From contig LWTM01000076.1 of assembly GCA_002101205.1 (NCBI GenBank), positions 58,810-122,809 on the forward strand: a stretch of DNA of 64,000 nucleotides. Reading direction: 5' to 3'. The notes below the pieces were generated by a model. The model was given only the letters and a program-made list of their open reading frames with translations, was not told the DNA's origin and did not search any database. Each line of letters opens with the position of its first letter. Positions within the stretch are counted from its first letter, which is position 1. This document shows, in pieces, positions 36,251-44,261 of the stretch. This DNA is from Cycloclasticus sp. symbiont of Poecilosclerida sp. N. GTDB taxonomy: Bacteria > Pseudomonadota > Gammaproteobacteria > Methylococcales > Cycloclasticaceae. The position numbers were made by a program, and so were the translations under genes.

Positions 36251-38275
36251 ATGATTTTATATAAAAACAAAAGGATGCTGTTTTTTGCGAGTGTATTTTT
36301 TTGCATGTTCTCGAACATATCCTTAGCGAAGGATACGTTGAATTTCCCGCAACCGGAATCGTTAAAAGCAGATGTAAATTTCTGGCTACGTATTTATACA
36401 GAAGTGACAACGAGCCAAGGGCTTATTCATGACAATGAGCGGCTAAACATCATTTATGAGCGAGTATCGTTCGCGCCCGATATTAATCATAAAGCACGCC
36501 AAAAAACGATTAAGCAAAAAAAGAAATACTATGAAAGTATTTTGCTTTATTTGGCAGCGAATGCAAATAAACGACTCGATAGCGCGAGGCATAGGAAAGT
36601 TAAATCTTTATGGCCGAAGGCAACAACGGCTAATGAGTTTCGTAAGGCATCGAAAAGGTTGCGATTTCAGTTGGGCCAATCGGATAGGTTTAAACAGGGT
36701 TTAGTACGTTCTGGTCAGTGGCAGCCCTTTATTAAGAAAGAGTTTGAAAAGTTAGGTATACCCCGTGAACTAGCTTCGTTGCCACATGTTGAATCATCTT
36801 TTCGTTCTGACGCAAGGTCACACGCTGGTGCAGCAGGGCTGTGGCAGTTCACGCGGTCAACAGGCCGCCGATTTATGCGTATTGACCATGTGGTGGATGA
36901 ACGATTAGATCCTTTTTCAGCAACAAAAGCGGCGGGGTTGTTGTTAAAAGGTAATCATGAAATAACGGGCACTTGGCCTTTAGCGCTAACAGCATATAAT
37001 CACGGTGCAGCCGGTATGCGTCGAGCAATAAAAGCGATGGGCGGAACGAATATTACAAAAATAGTAAGGGAATATAAAGGGCGTACATTTGGGTTCGCAT
37101 CACGAAATTTTTATAATGCGTTTGTTGCTGCAAATAATATTGACGAAAACACGTCGGCATACTTTGGCAAAGTAAAGCGTGAACGCCCGATGATTATTCA
37201 AGAAGTTAAGTTGCCATCTTATTACACAGCGCAGGGTTTAATGACGGCCTTTGGCGTTAAAAACAATATTTTCAAATCCTTGAACCCGGCGTTGCAAGCA
37301 ACTGTTTGGTCAAACAATAAATATGTGCCTAAAGGTTACCGGTTGCGGTTGCCGCTAGAAAAAAAGAAATCGCAGTGGAAGCAGTTAATGGCCAGTATTG
37401 CGCGTGATGAAAGGGCTACAGAGCAAAAGCCCGACATATCGTATAAGGTGCGGCGAGGAGATTCCTTATCTAAAATTGCAGAGCGATTTAAAGTTCGAAC
37501 ACGACAGATGGTGGCTATAAATGGGCTACGTAGTCAGCACAGAATTCGCATTGGCCAGGTGTTGAAATTGCCTGCCGCAGCGAAAGAGCAAATAAACGGA
37601 GCGTACCAGGCGGCGCAAGACGCTCTCTTTTACACGGTTAGAAAAGGTGACCGTCTATCTGTTATTGCTCGCAAGGCGAGTGTGGTTGAAACTGACATTA
37701 TTAGTTTGAATAAGATTAAGAATAAAAACCACTTGTATGTAGGACAAAAACTTAGGCTAAGGCAGGACCCTGATGCATTGTCTGTTGCGACAAATGAAAA
37801 AGTATTTACGTCGAAGGAGAGTGTTAGCGGTGGCGTTTTGCAAGCTGACCCCAGTGATTATTTGGTGGCTGAAAATGGCTCAGTGGAAATTCAAAGCAAT
37901 GAAACATTAGGACATTTTGCTGATTGGTTATCGATAAAGACATCAACGTTGCGAGCCCTCAATAAAATGACCTATAAAATGCGTTTAGTTGTAGGCAGGC
38001 GGGTTAAGTTGGATTTCTCAGTCGTTTCAGCCGCCGCTTTTGAAAAGAAGAGGCTGGCTTATCATAAAAAGATGCAAGACGACTTTTTTAATCGATTTCG
38101 AGTGATGAAAAGTTATCAGCGAAAGCTGGCTAAGGGTGGGTCGGTATGGTTGTTGGCGCAGAAGCTCAATATACCAATGTGGTTGCTTAAACAGTACAAT
38201 CAGACGGTTGATTTAAACCGAATTGGCGCAGGTACACAGTTGACGCTTCCCGCGATTGAAAGGAAAACAAATTAA
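36251..38275 (+). CDS. mltD: Membrane-bound lytic murein transglycosylase D with LysM repeats
   Basis: 674 residues from ATG 36251 (AAGGA upstream), preferred to an earlier in-frame start that overlaps the lipoprotein gene. A signal peptide ends SNISLA before KD, and no lipobox cysteine is seen, unlike E. coli MltD. The catalytic domain has Glu181 in LPHVESSFR and HAGAAGLWQFTRSTGR. LysM domain 1 is about 397-441 (YKVRRGDSLSKIAERF) and domain 2 about 460-503 (YTVRKGDRLSVIARKA). Two more degenerate LysM-like stretches follow (ETLGHFADWLSIKTSTLRAL; GSVWLLAQKLNIPMWLLKQY). The enzyme cuts peptidoglycan, and LysM domains hold it to glycan. Confidence 0.92.
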   Translation: MILYKNKRMLFFASVFFCMFSNISLAKDTLNFPQPESLKADVNFWLRIYTEVTTSQGLIHDNERLNIIYERVSFAPDINHKARQKTIKQKKKYYESILLYLAANANKRLDSARHRKVKSLWPKATTANEFRKASKRLRFQLGQSDRFKQGLVRSGQWQPFIKKEFEKLGIPRELASLPHVESSFRSDARSHAGAAGLWQFTRSTGRRFMRIDHVVDERLDPFSATKAAGLLLKGNHEITGTWPLALTAYNHGAAGMRRAIKAMGGTNITKIVREYKGRTFGFASRNFYNAFVAANNIDENTSAYFGKVKRERPMIIQEVKLPSYYTAQGLMTAFGVKNNIFKSLNPALQATVWSNNKYVPKGYRLRLPLEKKKSQWKQLMASIARDERATEQKPDISYKVRRGDSLSKIAERFKVRTRQMVAINGLRSQHRIRIGQVLKLPAAAKEQINGAYQAAQDALFYTVRKGDRLSVIARKASVVETDIISLNKIKNKNHLYVGQKLRLRQDPDALSVATNEKVFTSKESVSGGVLQADPSDYLVAENGSVEIQSNETLGHFADWLSIKTSTLRALNKMTYKMRLVVGRRVKLDFSVVSAAAFEKKRLAYHKKMQDDFFNRFRVMKSYQRKLAKGGSVWLLAQKLNIPMWLLKQYNQTVDLNRIGAGTQLTLPAIERKTN

Positions 38276-38297
38276 GCAGTAGCCGCTAAGTGCTTCG

Positions 38298-39440
38298 TTA
38301 TTTGATAATCAACTCACCTGCACAGACGTTAAAACTATTGTGTCCATTTAAGGTGGCAACGAGTTCTTTGCCAATCATGTCGTTTCTCCAGTCTTTTAAT
38401 AACTCAATATCTCGTTCGCCTTGAATGAGGTGTAATAGCTCTTTTCGGCTTGTTAATGATGTAGGATTTACGCCGTTTATTGCGGCTTTTAATCGGACTT
38501 GGGCCATTAAAAGGTCGGCAATGGCTTCTTGATTTTCGTTCGCTTTTTTGGACTTTTTTTGTTTCTCTTGACTTGCTGGTTCTTGCTCGAGAGCGGCGTT
38601 AATTATTTTAATAACGGCAGGGCCAAACTTCTCAATAAATTTATCCGACACGCCGCGGATAAGGGACATCGTTTGAGTGGATGTGGGTTTCATCTTGGCT
38701 ATTTCGACAAGTATGTCGTCTTTGATTAGCCATCCACGCGGAATGTTTTTAGACTGCGCGAGCTCTTCGCGCCACGCGGATAGTTTTTGTAAAACACATA
38801 ACGATGCACCTTTTAGGCGTTTTGCAGCGCGTATGCGTTTCCATGCAAGTTCTGGTGGATTTGTGTAAAGACTGGTTTTACATAAATCAGAGAAAGCGGG
38901 TGCCAACCAATTTAAGCGACCTTTTTGCGTTAACTTTTTTTCCAACAAAGGGTAGAGTTTTGCCAAGTAAATAACGTCATCAGCTGCGTAAGTTATTTGC
39001 TCATCGCTTAGAGGTCTTCGCAGCCAATCGGTACGTGAATGTGCCTTGCTGAGTTGAACGCCTAAAATGTCGTCAACGAGTCTAGCATAGCCAGCTTGTT
39101 TAGGGTGGCCAAGAAGAGGTGCAGCAATTTGGGTATCGAAAACGGGCGATAAAGGTTCACTTAATAAGTCGTAAAATATCTCTTGGTCTTGTCGTGCGGC
39201 GTGAAATACCTTTAATATATTTTTGTTACTTAAAACCTCTAGTAAAGGCTTGATGTCACAGGCAAGCGGGTCGATGATAGCCACTAAATCAGTTGTGGCT
39301 ATTTGTATTAAGGCGAGTATTGAGCGATAGGTTTTTTCGCGCTGGAATTCAGTGTCGATGGCGAGCCATTGTAGGGTTTCTATACGCTTGCAAAATTCAA
39401 CGAGCTGCTCAGAGGTGTTAATATATTGGGGTTGTGTCAT
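38298..39440 (-). CDS. rnd: Ribonuclease D
   Basis: 3'-5' exoribonuclease that trims tRNA precursors, 380 residues. The DEDD active site shows in AIDTEFQREKTYR (about 33), FHAARQDQEIFYDLL (about 98) and YAADDVIYLAKLYPLL (about 170). Two HRDC helical domains follow (WREELAQSKNIPRGWLIKDD near 225 and a second in the C-terminal part). A lysine-rich insert (EKQKKSKKANEN, about 298) links the second HRDC part and is not typical. Convergent with mltD, with only 22 bases between the stops. Confidence 0.94.
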   Translation of the reverse strand: MTQPQYINTSEQLVEFCKRIETLQWLAIDTEFQREKTYRSILALIQIATTDLVAIIDPLACDIKPLLEVLSNKNILKVFHAARQDQEIFYDLLSEPLSPVFDTQIAAPLLGHPKQAGYARLVDDILGVQLSKAHSRTDWLRRPLSDEQITYAADDVIYLAKLYPLLEKKLTQKGRLNWLAPAFSDLCKTSLYTNPPELAWKRIRAAKRLKGASLCVLQKLSAWREELAQSKNIPRGWLIKDDILVEIAKMKPTSTQTMSLIRGVSDKFIEKFGPAVIKIINAALEQEPASQEKQKKSKKANENQEAIADLLMAQVRLKAAINGVNPTSLTSRKELLHLIQGERDIELLKDWRNDMIGKELVATLNGHNSFNVCAGELIIK

Positions 39441-39471
39441 AACGTTATGTTTGTGTAAGGAGGATTGAGCG

Positions 39472-39792
39472 ATGATAAAAGTATATACGGCGCAAGATTT
39501 TATTGAAGTCGCTTTTTGGAAGAACTATCTTGAGCAACAGGGCGTCCATTGTCAAATCAGAAATGAGTTTTTAGGCGGCGCTATGGGCGAAGTTCCACCC
39601 ATAGAGTGCTGGCCTGAACTGTGGCTTGATGATGAGCGAGATGAGGCGGTTGCGCTAAAACATTTGGCGAGCGACCCGTTAGCTGAAAAACATCTGCCTG
39701 AATGGAAGTGTGTTTCTTGTGCGGAAGTAAACGAAGGGCAGTTTTCACATTGTTGGCAGTGCGAAACGGAGAAAAGTAATGAGGAATATTAA
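39472..39792 (+). CDS. DUF2007-type protein with zinc-ribbon tail
   Basis: 106 residues. The first 70 form a DUF2007 domain: MIKVYTAQDFIEVAFWKNYL, then EQQGVHCQIRNEFLGGAMGE and a PELWLDDERDEAVAL strand-helix. The C-terminal 35 residues carry CVSCAEVNEG...CWQC, two CxxC pairs that make a zinc ribbon. Such proteins are described as putative signal-transducing proteins with no settled function. It shares a control region with rnd (divergent, 31 bases) and is followed without gap by a small membrane protein. Confidence 0.85.
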   Translation: MIKVYTAQDFIEVAFWKNYLEQQGVHCQIRNEFLGGAMGEVPPIECWPELWLDDERDEAVALKHLASDPLAEKHLPEWKCVSCAEVNEGQFSHCWQCETEKSNEEY

Positions 39793-39981
39793 ATGATGGA
39801 AATGGCTCTTTGGGAACAGTTAGCGTTAGGCGCGGCCGTGTTGTTGGTGATATTTTGGTTTAAACCTGGTATTAAAGCGGCGCTAAAGCAAAGTGAAGAA
39901 GCAGAAAAAGACTGGGCGGGTATTTTGTTGCCCGTAACGATAGTTATTTTGTTCGTTGTCTTTTTGGTGATGACGACTTAA
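39793..39981 (+). CDS. Small two-helix membrane protein
   Basis: 62 residues: a first membrane segment (LALGAAVLLVIFWF, about 10-24), a cytoplasmic stretch PGIKAALKQSEEAEKDW, and a second membrane segment (GILLPVTIVILFVVFLVMTT, about 42-62) reaching the C-terminus. I have seen similar short proteins in Gammaproteobacteria but know no role. It starts on the base after the DUF2007 stop, so translation is coupled. Its stop overlaps that of the convergent radical SAM gene by three bases. Confidence 0.75.
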   Translation: MMEMALWEQLALGAAVLLVIFWFKPGIKAALKQSEEAEKDWAGILLPVTIVILFVVFLVMTT

Positions 39982-41375
39982 AAGCTGTTGATATGCTCAT
40001 TGGTGGGTTCAGCGCAACAATACCAAGCTTCAGATAAATGCGGCACATGCTTGGGTTGAGTAACGGCTAGTTCAGGTGCAGTTAAATTAAGCGCCTGGTG
40101 TGTTTTTGCCCAGATATTGGAAAACGTTTGCTGACGAGATAAGCCGTGTTTGTCAGCGTGTTCAACAACATCCATGATGTCGAGCTGGAGCTTATCTACG
40201 GCTCGGTCAGCGTGCTTCCATTGATAGCCTAAAGTGTCGCGGTCAAAATGCCCGATCAGTTCTGTAAAGCCAGGTAAATCCAATAAGTACGAACCATTCG
40301 GAATCAGTAGACGAATAGCCAAATGTATGGGTGCCACTTCGTTGATAAGGTCTAAATTTATAATATTTTGTAGTAAATCGCGGTAGCTTTGTAGGCCAGT
40401 CCAGGGAGAAAAAGGCACGAAAGTGGGTGAAATCGTAATGCCGGCTTGTTTGATTAATGCGATAGCATTGATGGTATCTTCGCGGGTATGTCCCTTGTCT
40501 AGTTTTAATAGAATATCATCATCAAATGATTCTACTGCGCAGGTAATGAAGAGACAGCCAGTCTCTTTTAAAATCATTAACAGTTCGCGGTGTTTTAAAA
40601 TATGTTCTATCTTAATGGTGGCGTCGAAGGTCAACGCAGGATATTGCTTATGCATCGCTAAAATGATTTTTCTAGCGTGCGTTGGGCCGTTAAAAAAGTC
40701 CGGGTCACCAAAAGAAATATGTTCAGCGCCCATAACTACTTGCTGCTCGATGTCTTGCATCACAATATCAAAAGGCACGATGCGAAACCTGCCTTTGTAA
40801 ATAGGTGTCACAGGGCAATGTCGGCATATATATTTACAGCCGCGAGAGGTCTCTATGAAGCCTAAAGTTTTTTCCTCTTGGCCGTTTTGAATAAGCTTTG
40901 TGTACTTAGAAAGCGGTGGTAACCCATCTCTGGCAGGCAGCTTGAAATCTATTTTTTCAGTTCGCACAATGCTGCGTCTCATGCTTTCATTGGTCAATCC
41001 TGCAACTTGCTTTGCTAACTGCAAAATATCCGGTTCGCTTTCTCCGCCAAAAAAATATCTCACGCCATATTGAGCAAGAATATCTTGGTTTAAAGGCGCG
41101 TATAAACCGAATGAAAACAGCGTTGCATTGGGCGCATGATGTTTGATTTTTGGCAAGGCTTTTAATGCAATGCGTGTGGATGTGTGCATGCCAAGGTATA
41201 AGCCAATCAGATCAGCTTTTTCAAGGCGGGCTCCACTCATTTTTTGTACAGATAAATCAAGCTGTTCAACGTTAAAATTGTTATCTTTTAACCACGCCGC
41301 TGCCTGCGTTAGCGCAAAAGATTGCCGACCCAGATCATAAGGGCTAATCAGTAAAATAGAAGGTTTTTTGGGCAT
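39978..41375 (-). CDS. B12-binding-like/radical SAM protein with CCAEP tail
   Basis: 465 residues. The first about 130 (SILLISPYDLGRQSFALTQA, ADLIGLYLGMHTSTRIALKA) have the fold pattern of a cobalamin-binding domain, without a DxHxxG motif. The 4Fe-4S site is C180-x3-C184-x2-C187 in SRGCKYICRHCP, followed by the radical SAM barrel (FGDPDFFNGPTHARKIILAM; GCLFITCAVESFDDDILLKL). Near the C-terminus comes AWYCCAEP (Cys453-Cys454), the signature of the CUAEP/CCAEP-tail radical SAM family. Some members have selenocysteine in place of the first tail cysteine; here both codons are TGT/TGC cysteine. Substrate and reaction are unknown. The gene stands alone on the minus strand. Confidence 0.88.
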   Translation of the reverse strand: MPKKPSILLISPYDLGRQSFALTQAAAWLKDNNFNVEQLDLSVQKMSGARLEKADLIGLYLGMHTSTRIALKALPKIKHHAPNATLFSFGLYAPLNQDILAQYGVRYFFGGESEPDILQLAKQVAGLTNESMRRSIVRTEKIDFKLPARDGLPPLSKYTKLIQNGQEEKTLGFIETSRGCKYICRHCPVTPIYKGRFRIVPFDIVMQDIEQQVVMGAEHISFGDPDFFNGPTHARKIILAMHKQYPALTFDATIKIEHILKHRELLMILKETGCLFITCAVESFDDDILLKLDKGHTREDTINAIALIKQAGITISPTFVPFSPWTGLQSYRDLLQNIINLDLINEVAPIHLAIRLLIPNGSYLLDLPGFTELIGHFDRDTLGYQWKHADRAVDKLQLDIMDVVEHADKHGLSRQQTFSNIWAKTHQALNLTAPELAVTQPKHVPHLSEAWYCCAEPTNEHINSF

Positions 41376-41551
41376 CCAGCATTCTAAAGCATCTGAAGAA
41401 TGAATATAACAAAACAGTTTATATTGCTAGTATGGTAATAAATATTAGCTATTTAAAAGAGGAAACGGCACTGTCATTACAGTCGTAACGCCATTTCTCC
41501 CAAGCGAATAAAACTAGAGTAACCGACAAAATGGCGAATATTAAAATTTGA

Positions 41552-42037
41552 TTATTGCTCATCATCTTTTAACAAAGTGTCTTTTGCTTGATTGATTTGA
41601 GTTGCTAGGTGTGCCGATCCGCCTTTATCGGGGTGGTTTTTTTGCATTAATCGTTTATGGGCGTTGGCAATATCTTTTTTAGATGCACTTGCGTTTAGAC
41701 CTAAAATATCAAGAGCGTCTTTGCTACTCATTTTTTGTTTGGCAGGTGGGCTTGCTGGTTCGTTTTGCTCGCGTGCCGACTTGATTGTTTTCACGATACC
41801 AAGAACACGTAATATGCTAGGCAGGTACCTGACAATGAGCGGAATAGCAGATCCAATAAATGCAAAAATAATATTCAGCTTGCCAGATACAGCGAGCAAT
41901 ATAAGCCCCAGACCTAGGATAAGCCACAGAGATTTGCGAATGTTTGCGGCGACCGTTTCTGCAGGCGTTGTTAAAAACCAGCGCACTAAATAAATAACAC
42001 CAAAAATGATCCCAAGGAGAATTAAAAGACGAATCAC
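41552..42037 (-). CDS. Membrane-anchored J-domain protein
   Basis: 161 residues with two or three N-terminal hydrophobic segments (LLILLGIIFGVIYLVRWFL; SLWLILGLGLILLAV; IIFAFIGSAIPLIVRYL). A linker (EQNEPASPPAKQKMSSK) leads to a C-terminal J-domain with the diagnostic HPDKGG (about 137). The layout is like the mitochondrial Pam18/Tim14 co-chaperone, with the J-domain at the C-terminus facing the cytoplasm to recruit DnaK. The ATG overlaps the stop of the upstream thioredoxin-like gene by four bases, so the two are co-translated. Confidence 0.87.
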   Translation of the reverse strand: MIRLLILLGIIFGVIYLVRWFLTTPAETVAANIRKSLWLILGLGLILLAVSGKLNIIFAFIGSAIPLIVRYLPSILRVLGIVKTIKSAREQNEPASPPAKQKMSSKDALDILGLNASASKKDIANAHKRLMQKNHPDKGGSAHLATQINQAKDTLLKDDEQ

Positions 42038-42597
42038 GGTTGTTTTTTTCTACGCTTGTTCATCTTATAGGTTGCAAAGCTTTGGCGTTGAGTTTGCCCG
42101 CTAACGACATATTCGCCGAGCCAAATGAATTCTTGTGGGTCAGCCATCATGCCAACGTGTCGGTAAACCGGCTCGCCTTGTTGGTTTAAAAAGCTAATTG
42201 TTGGCGTTAATCGAACGCGGTTGGCTTTCGCAAAATTGACATAAGAGGTCACTTGACCGCGGGGTGTTGTTAACGGCTGTTCAGATTCAATGTTTATTTC
42301 TATTAATCGAAAGTGTGTATTGAAATACTCTTGTGCAGGAGCTTGGCTAAAGACCGTTTTTTTCATACGTTTGCAAAAGGGGCAATGTGCCGTGCTGAAA
42401 TACAGTAGCACACCAAATTTCTTTTCTTCTTTAGCCCGCGCAAGCTCGGTGACTAGGTTGCCAGAGAAAGTGTGGAAGAAGTCAGACTTTGTAGAATTGC
42501 TTGTTGGTAGCGAAGAATAAGCAAGGCACGACGCACAGAATAAAACCAACAGTGCTACGACACTAAAATGGATTGTTAAACGATTTGCTTTTGGCAT
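42034..42597 (-). CDS. Exported thioredoxin-like protein (SoxW/DUF255-like)
   Basis: 187 residues. A signal peptide or anchor (IHFSVVALLVLFCASCLA) precedes a thioredoxin fold with the active site FSTAHCPFCKRMKKTVF (CPFC, about 72-75). RLTPTISFLNQQGEPVYRHVG follows, in which the cis-proline is the P of TPT. The C-terminus is basic (KMNKRRKKQP). CPFC plus ...KRMxxTVF resembles periplasmic SoxW-like thioredoxins rather than DsbA. It heads a two-gene operon with the J-domain protein. The substrate is not evident. Confidence 0.83.
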   Translation of the reverse strand: MPKANRLTIHFSVVALLVLFCASCLAYSSLPTSNSTKSDFFHTFSGNLVTELARAKEEKKFGVLLYFSTAHCPFCKRMKKTVFSQAPAQEYFNTHFRLIEINIESEQPLTTPRGQVTSYVNFAKANRVRLTPTISFLNQQGEPVYRHVGMMADPQEFIWLGEYVVSGQTQRQSFATYKMNKRRKKQP

Positions 42598-42974
42598 TTG
42601 TCGGTTAAGTCACAATGTTTCTCTTAATATTGCCTAAGCTTACTGTGTGCTTGAGAAAAATAGAAACAAAACGTTAAAAAAACTCATGATTGGCAACGGA
42701 ATTCAAAATGTTATTGTTTTCTAATCGCGAATATACGTGCATTTAACTCGCAAGAACGGCTTAAGGGAATGAGTCTCTAGCGATGTATTCAATCGAAGCA
42801 CTTGATTGAATTGGCCATCGATTAGCGCATTAATCTGAATAGCCATCAGCACAGCCCCGTTTTTGTGACGGCAAATAGTCGTTTAGACGTGTAGAGGCAC
42901 TACCACTGTGTGAATCATTTAAACCGTGTTGGCACAGCAGTTGATAATCTAAAACCAATTACTTTTTTTGGAGA
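42598..42974. other. Gap between the J-domain operon and the PepSY gene
   Basis: 377 bases. On the minus strand, about 42724-42855, a short frame reads HKNGAVLMAIQINALIDGQF and NQVLRLNTSLETHSLKPFL with a stop upstream and no clear start. It looks protein-like but matches no family I know, and may be a gene relic. The gap otherwise should contain the promoter of the thioredoxin/J-domain operon. Confidence 0.4.
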
Positions 42975-43733
42975 TTAATGTTTTTTGGTGCGTTGTCGTG
43001 ACCAAATAATAATGCCAGTAAAGGCTAAGAACAAGAGGACGATGCCGACTACATCAAAGAATAACGCGCCGTATGAGCCAAAAAACCGACCGCTGTGTAT
43101 ATCAAGTATTAGTGTTTCCCAAGAAATAATTCCTGATTTATATTGAGCAGAAATGGCCTCTGTATCTGCCGCAGAAACAGCGCTGGGTTTGCTCCATGCT
43201 ATGTTGTGATTAAAGGGCGTAGAGGTTAAAACAAGGTTGCCTGTTAATAAAAAAGTGTGGTTGTCAGCCAAAACATTAATGCGCTGCTGCTCATCGATGC
43301 CTATGTTGGTAATATTTTTGGGTACACCATCTAGTTCATCTAGGGTTTGAATGATTGAATTACTGCTATCAGTCAGGAGTAGTTTGTCAGTTAAGGCGAT
43401 GACCGTGAATTCAAAATATGGCGTGGCGCCTGTTAAAGGACTCCTAATAGAAAACGCTTTGCTGTCATTAATAAACAGCTTGTCGTCAGCTTGAGTAATA
43501 GTGTGGCTCGCTGTTTTAAAGCGGGTGATAACGACAGGTGCCTTGACGCTATAGTGACTGAGCAAAAAGCCGGTGCTAATGTGTCGGTTTTTAAGAGTCA
43601 GGTCGTCAGTGTGATTCAAAGCGATACCGGTGATGGTGATAAAGATAACAAAGATAGCCGCAGACAGCCCAGCGTAACGGTGCCAAATATATAGTGATAG
43701 GGACTTATTTCGTTTATGTCTTTGCCGGCTCAT
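42975..43733 (-). CDS. PepSY-associated membrane protein
   Basis: 252 residues with an N-terminal membrane helix after a basic start (RHKRNKSLSLYIWHRYAGLS, then AAIFVIFITITGIALNH). A large periplasmic part follows, and a C-terminal helix (ALFFDVVGIVLLFLAFTGIIIW) ends in a basic tail. The LxxWHRxxGL...TG(I/L)xLN pattern and DIHSGRFFGSYG are typical of PepSY transmembrane proteins. In related systems such proteins carry haem-binding histidines and move electrons across the membrane; the WHR and NH histidines are present. It ends a three-gene minus-strand operon with the FMN-binding protein (3 bases upstream) and a porin. Confidence 0.82.
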   Translation of the reverse strand: MSRQRHKRNKSLSLYIWHRYAGLSAAIFVIFITITGIALNHTDDLTLKNRHISTGFLLSHYSVKAPVVITRFKTASHTITQADDKLFINDSKAFSIRSPLTGATPYFEFTVIALTDKLLLTDSSNSIIQTLDELDGVPKNITNIGIDEQQRINVLADNHTFLLTGNLVLTSTPFNHNIAWSKPSAVSAADTEAISAQYKSGIISWETLILDIHSGRFFGSYGALFFDVVGIVLLFLAFTGIIIWSRQRTKKH

Positions 43734-43736
43734 ACT

Positions 43737-44237
43737 TTACAGTTGTTGCTCAAGGTATAAAGTAATTCTAGCGATTTTCTTCAGCGCGCGCACAGATAAA
43801 GTAGCGCCTGAAATGCCGTCGATAGTTTGGTCAAGTTTAAGGTTTGGCGTGATGCTTGTTGAGTTGAACTGACGGGTAAAAAAATCACGGCTAACCTCCC
43901 AGCCGCGAGATTCACGAAAGGTTAGAACCTTCAGTTGCGTGATATGTCCGGCTTCAATAACGACTCCAACAGTAATAGGTTTTTCCTTGCCTATTTCGTT
44001 CATTATCCATGCTGTTTTAGCACCGTGTTGCCAATACTTGACTCGTATAAAAGCGGGGGGGTGCTGCAGAATATCGCTGATAACCTGCTTTTTGTCTCTT
44101 GTAATCCAAACAGTCGATGAGGCAGGGGTTTTACCATTAAAAGCCTGTTCTAAAAAAGCTAAAGGGGTTTGATAAACCCCTTTAGCCATTACAGATTGTA
44201 AGAACAATAGCGTGATAAAGAGAAGCAACTTCTTCAT
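43737..44237 (-). CDS. Exported FMN-binding protein
   Basis: 166 residues: a signal peptide (MKKLLLFITLLFLQSVMA), then an FMN_bind-type domain with VGVVIEAGHITQLKVLTFRE (about 88) and the flavinylation motif DGISGATLSV (about 140-149). In this family the threonine of SGATxS carries covalent FMN, as in NqrC and RnfG. The protein would be a periplasmic flavin electron carrier. It is 24 bases after the porin gene and 3 before the PepSY gene. An ApbE flavin transferase needed for the modification is not in the window. Confidence 0.86.
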   Translation of the reverse strand: MKKLLLFITLLFLQSVMAKGVYQTPLAFLEQAFNGKTPASSTVWITRDKKQVISDILQHPPAFIRVKYWQHGAKTAWIMNEIGKEKPITVGVVIEAGHITQLKVLTFRESRGWEVSRDFFTRQFNSTSITPNLKLDQTIDGISGATLSVRALKKIARITLYLEQQL

Positions 44238-44261
44238 AACGGTATGTTTTAAATAACGTGT

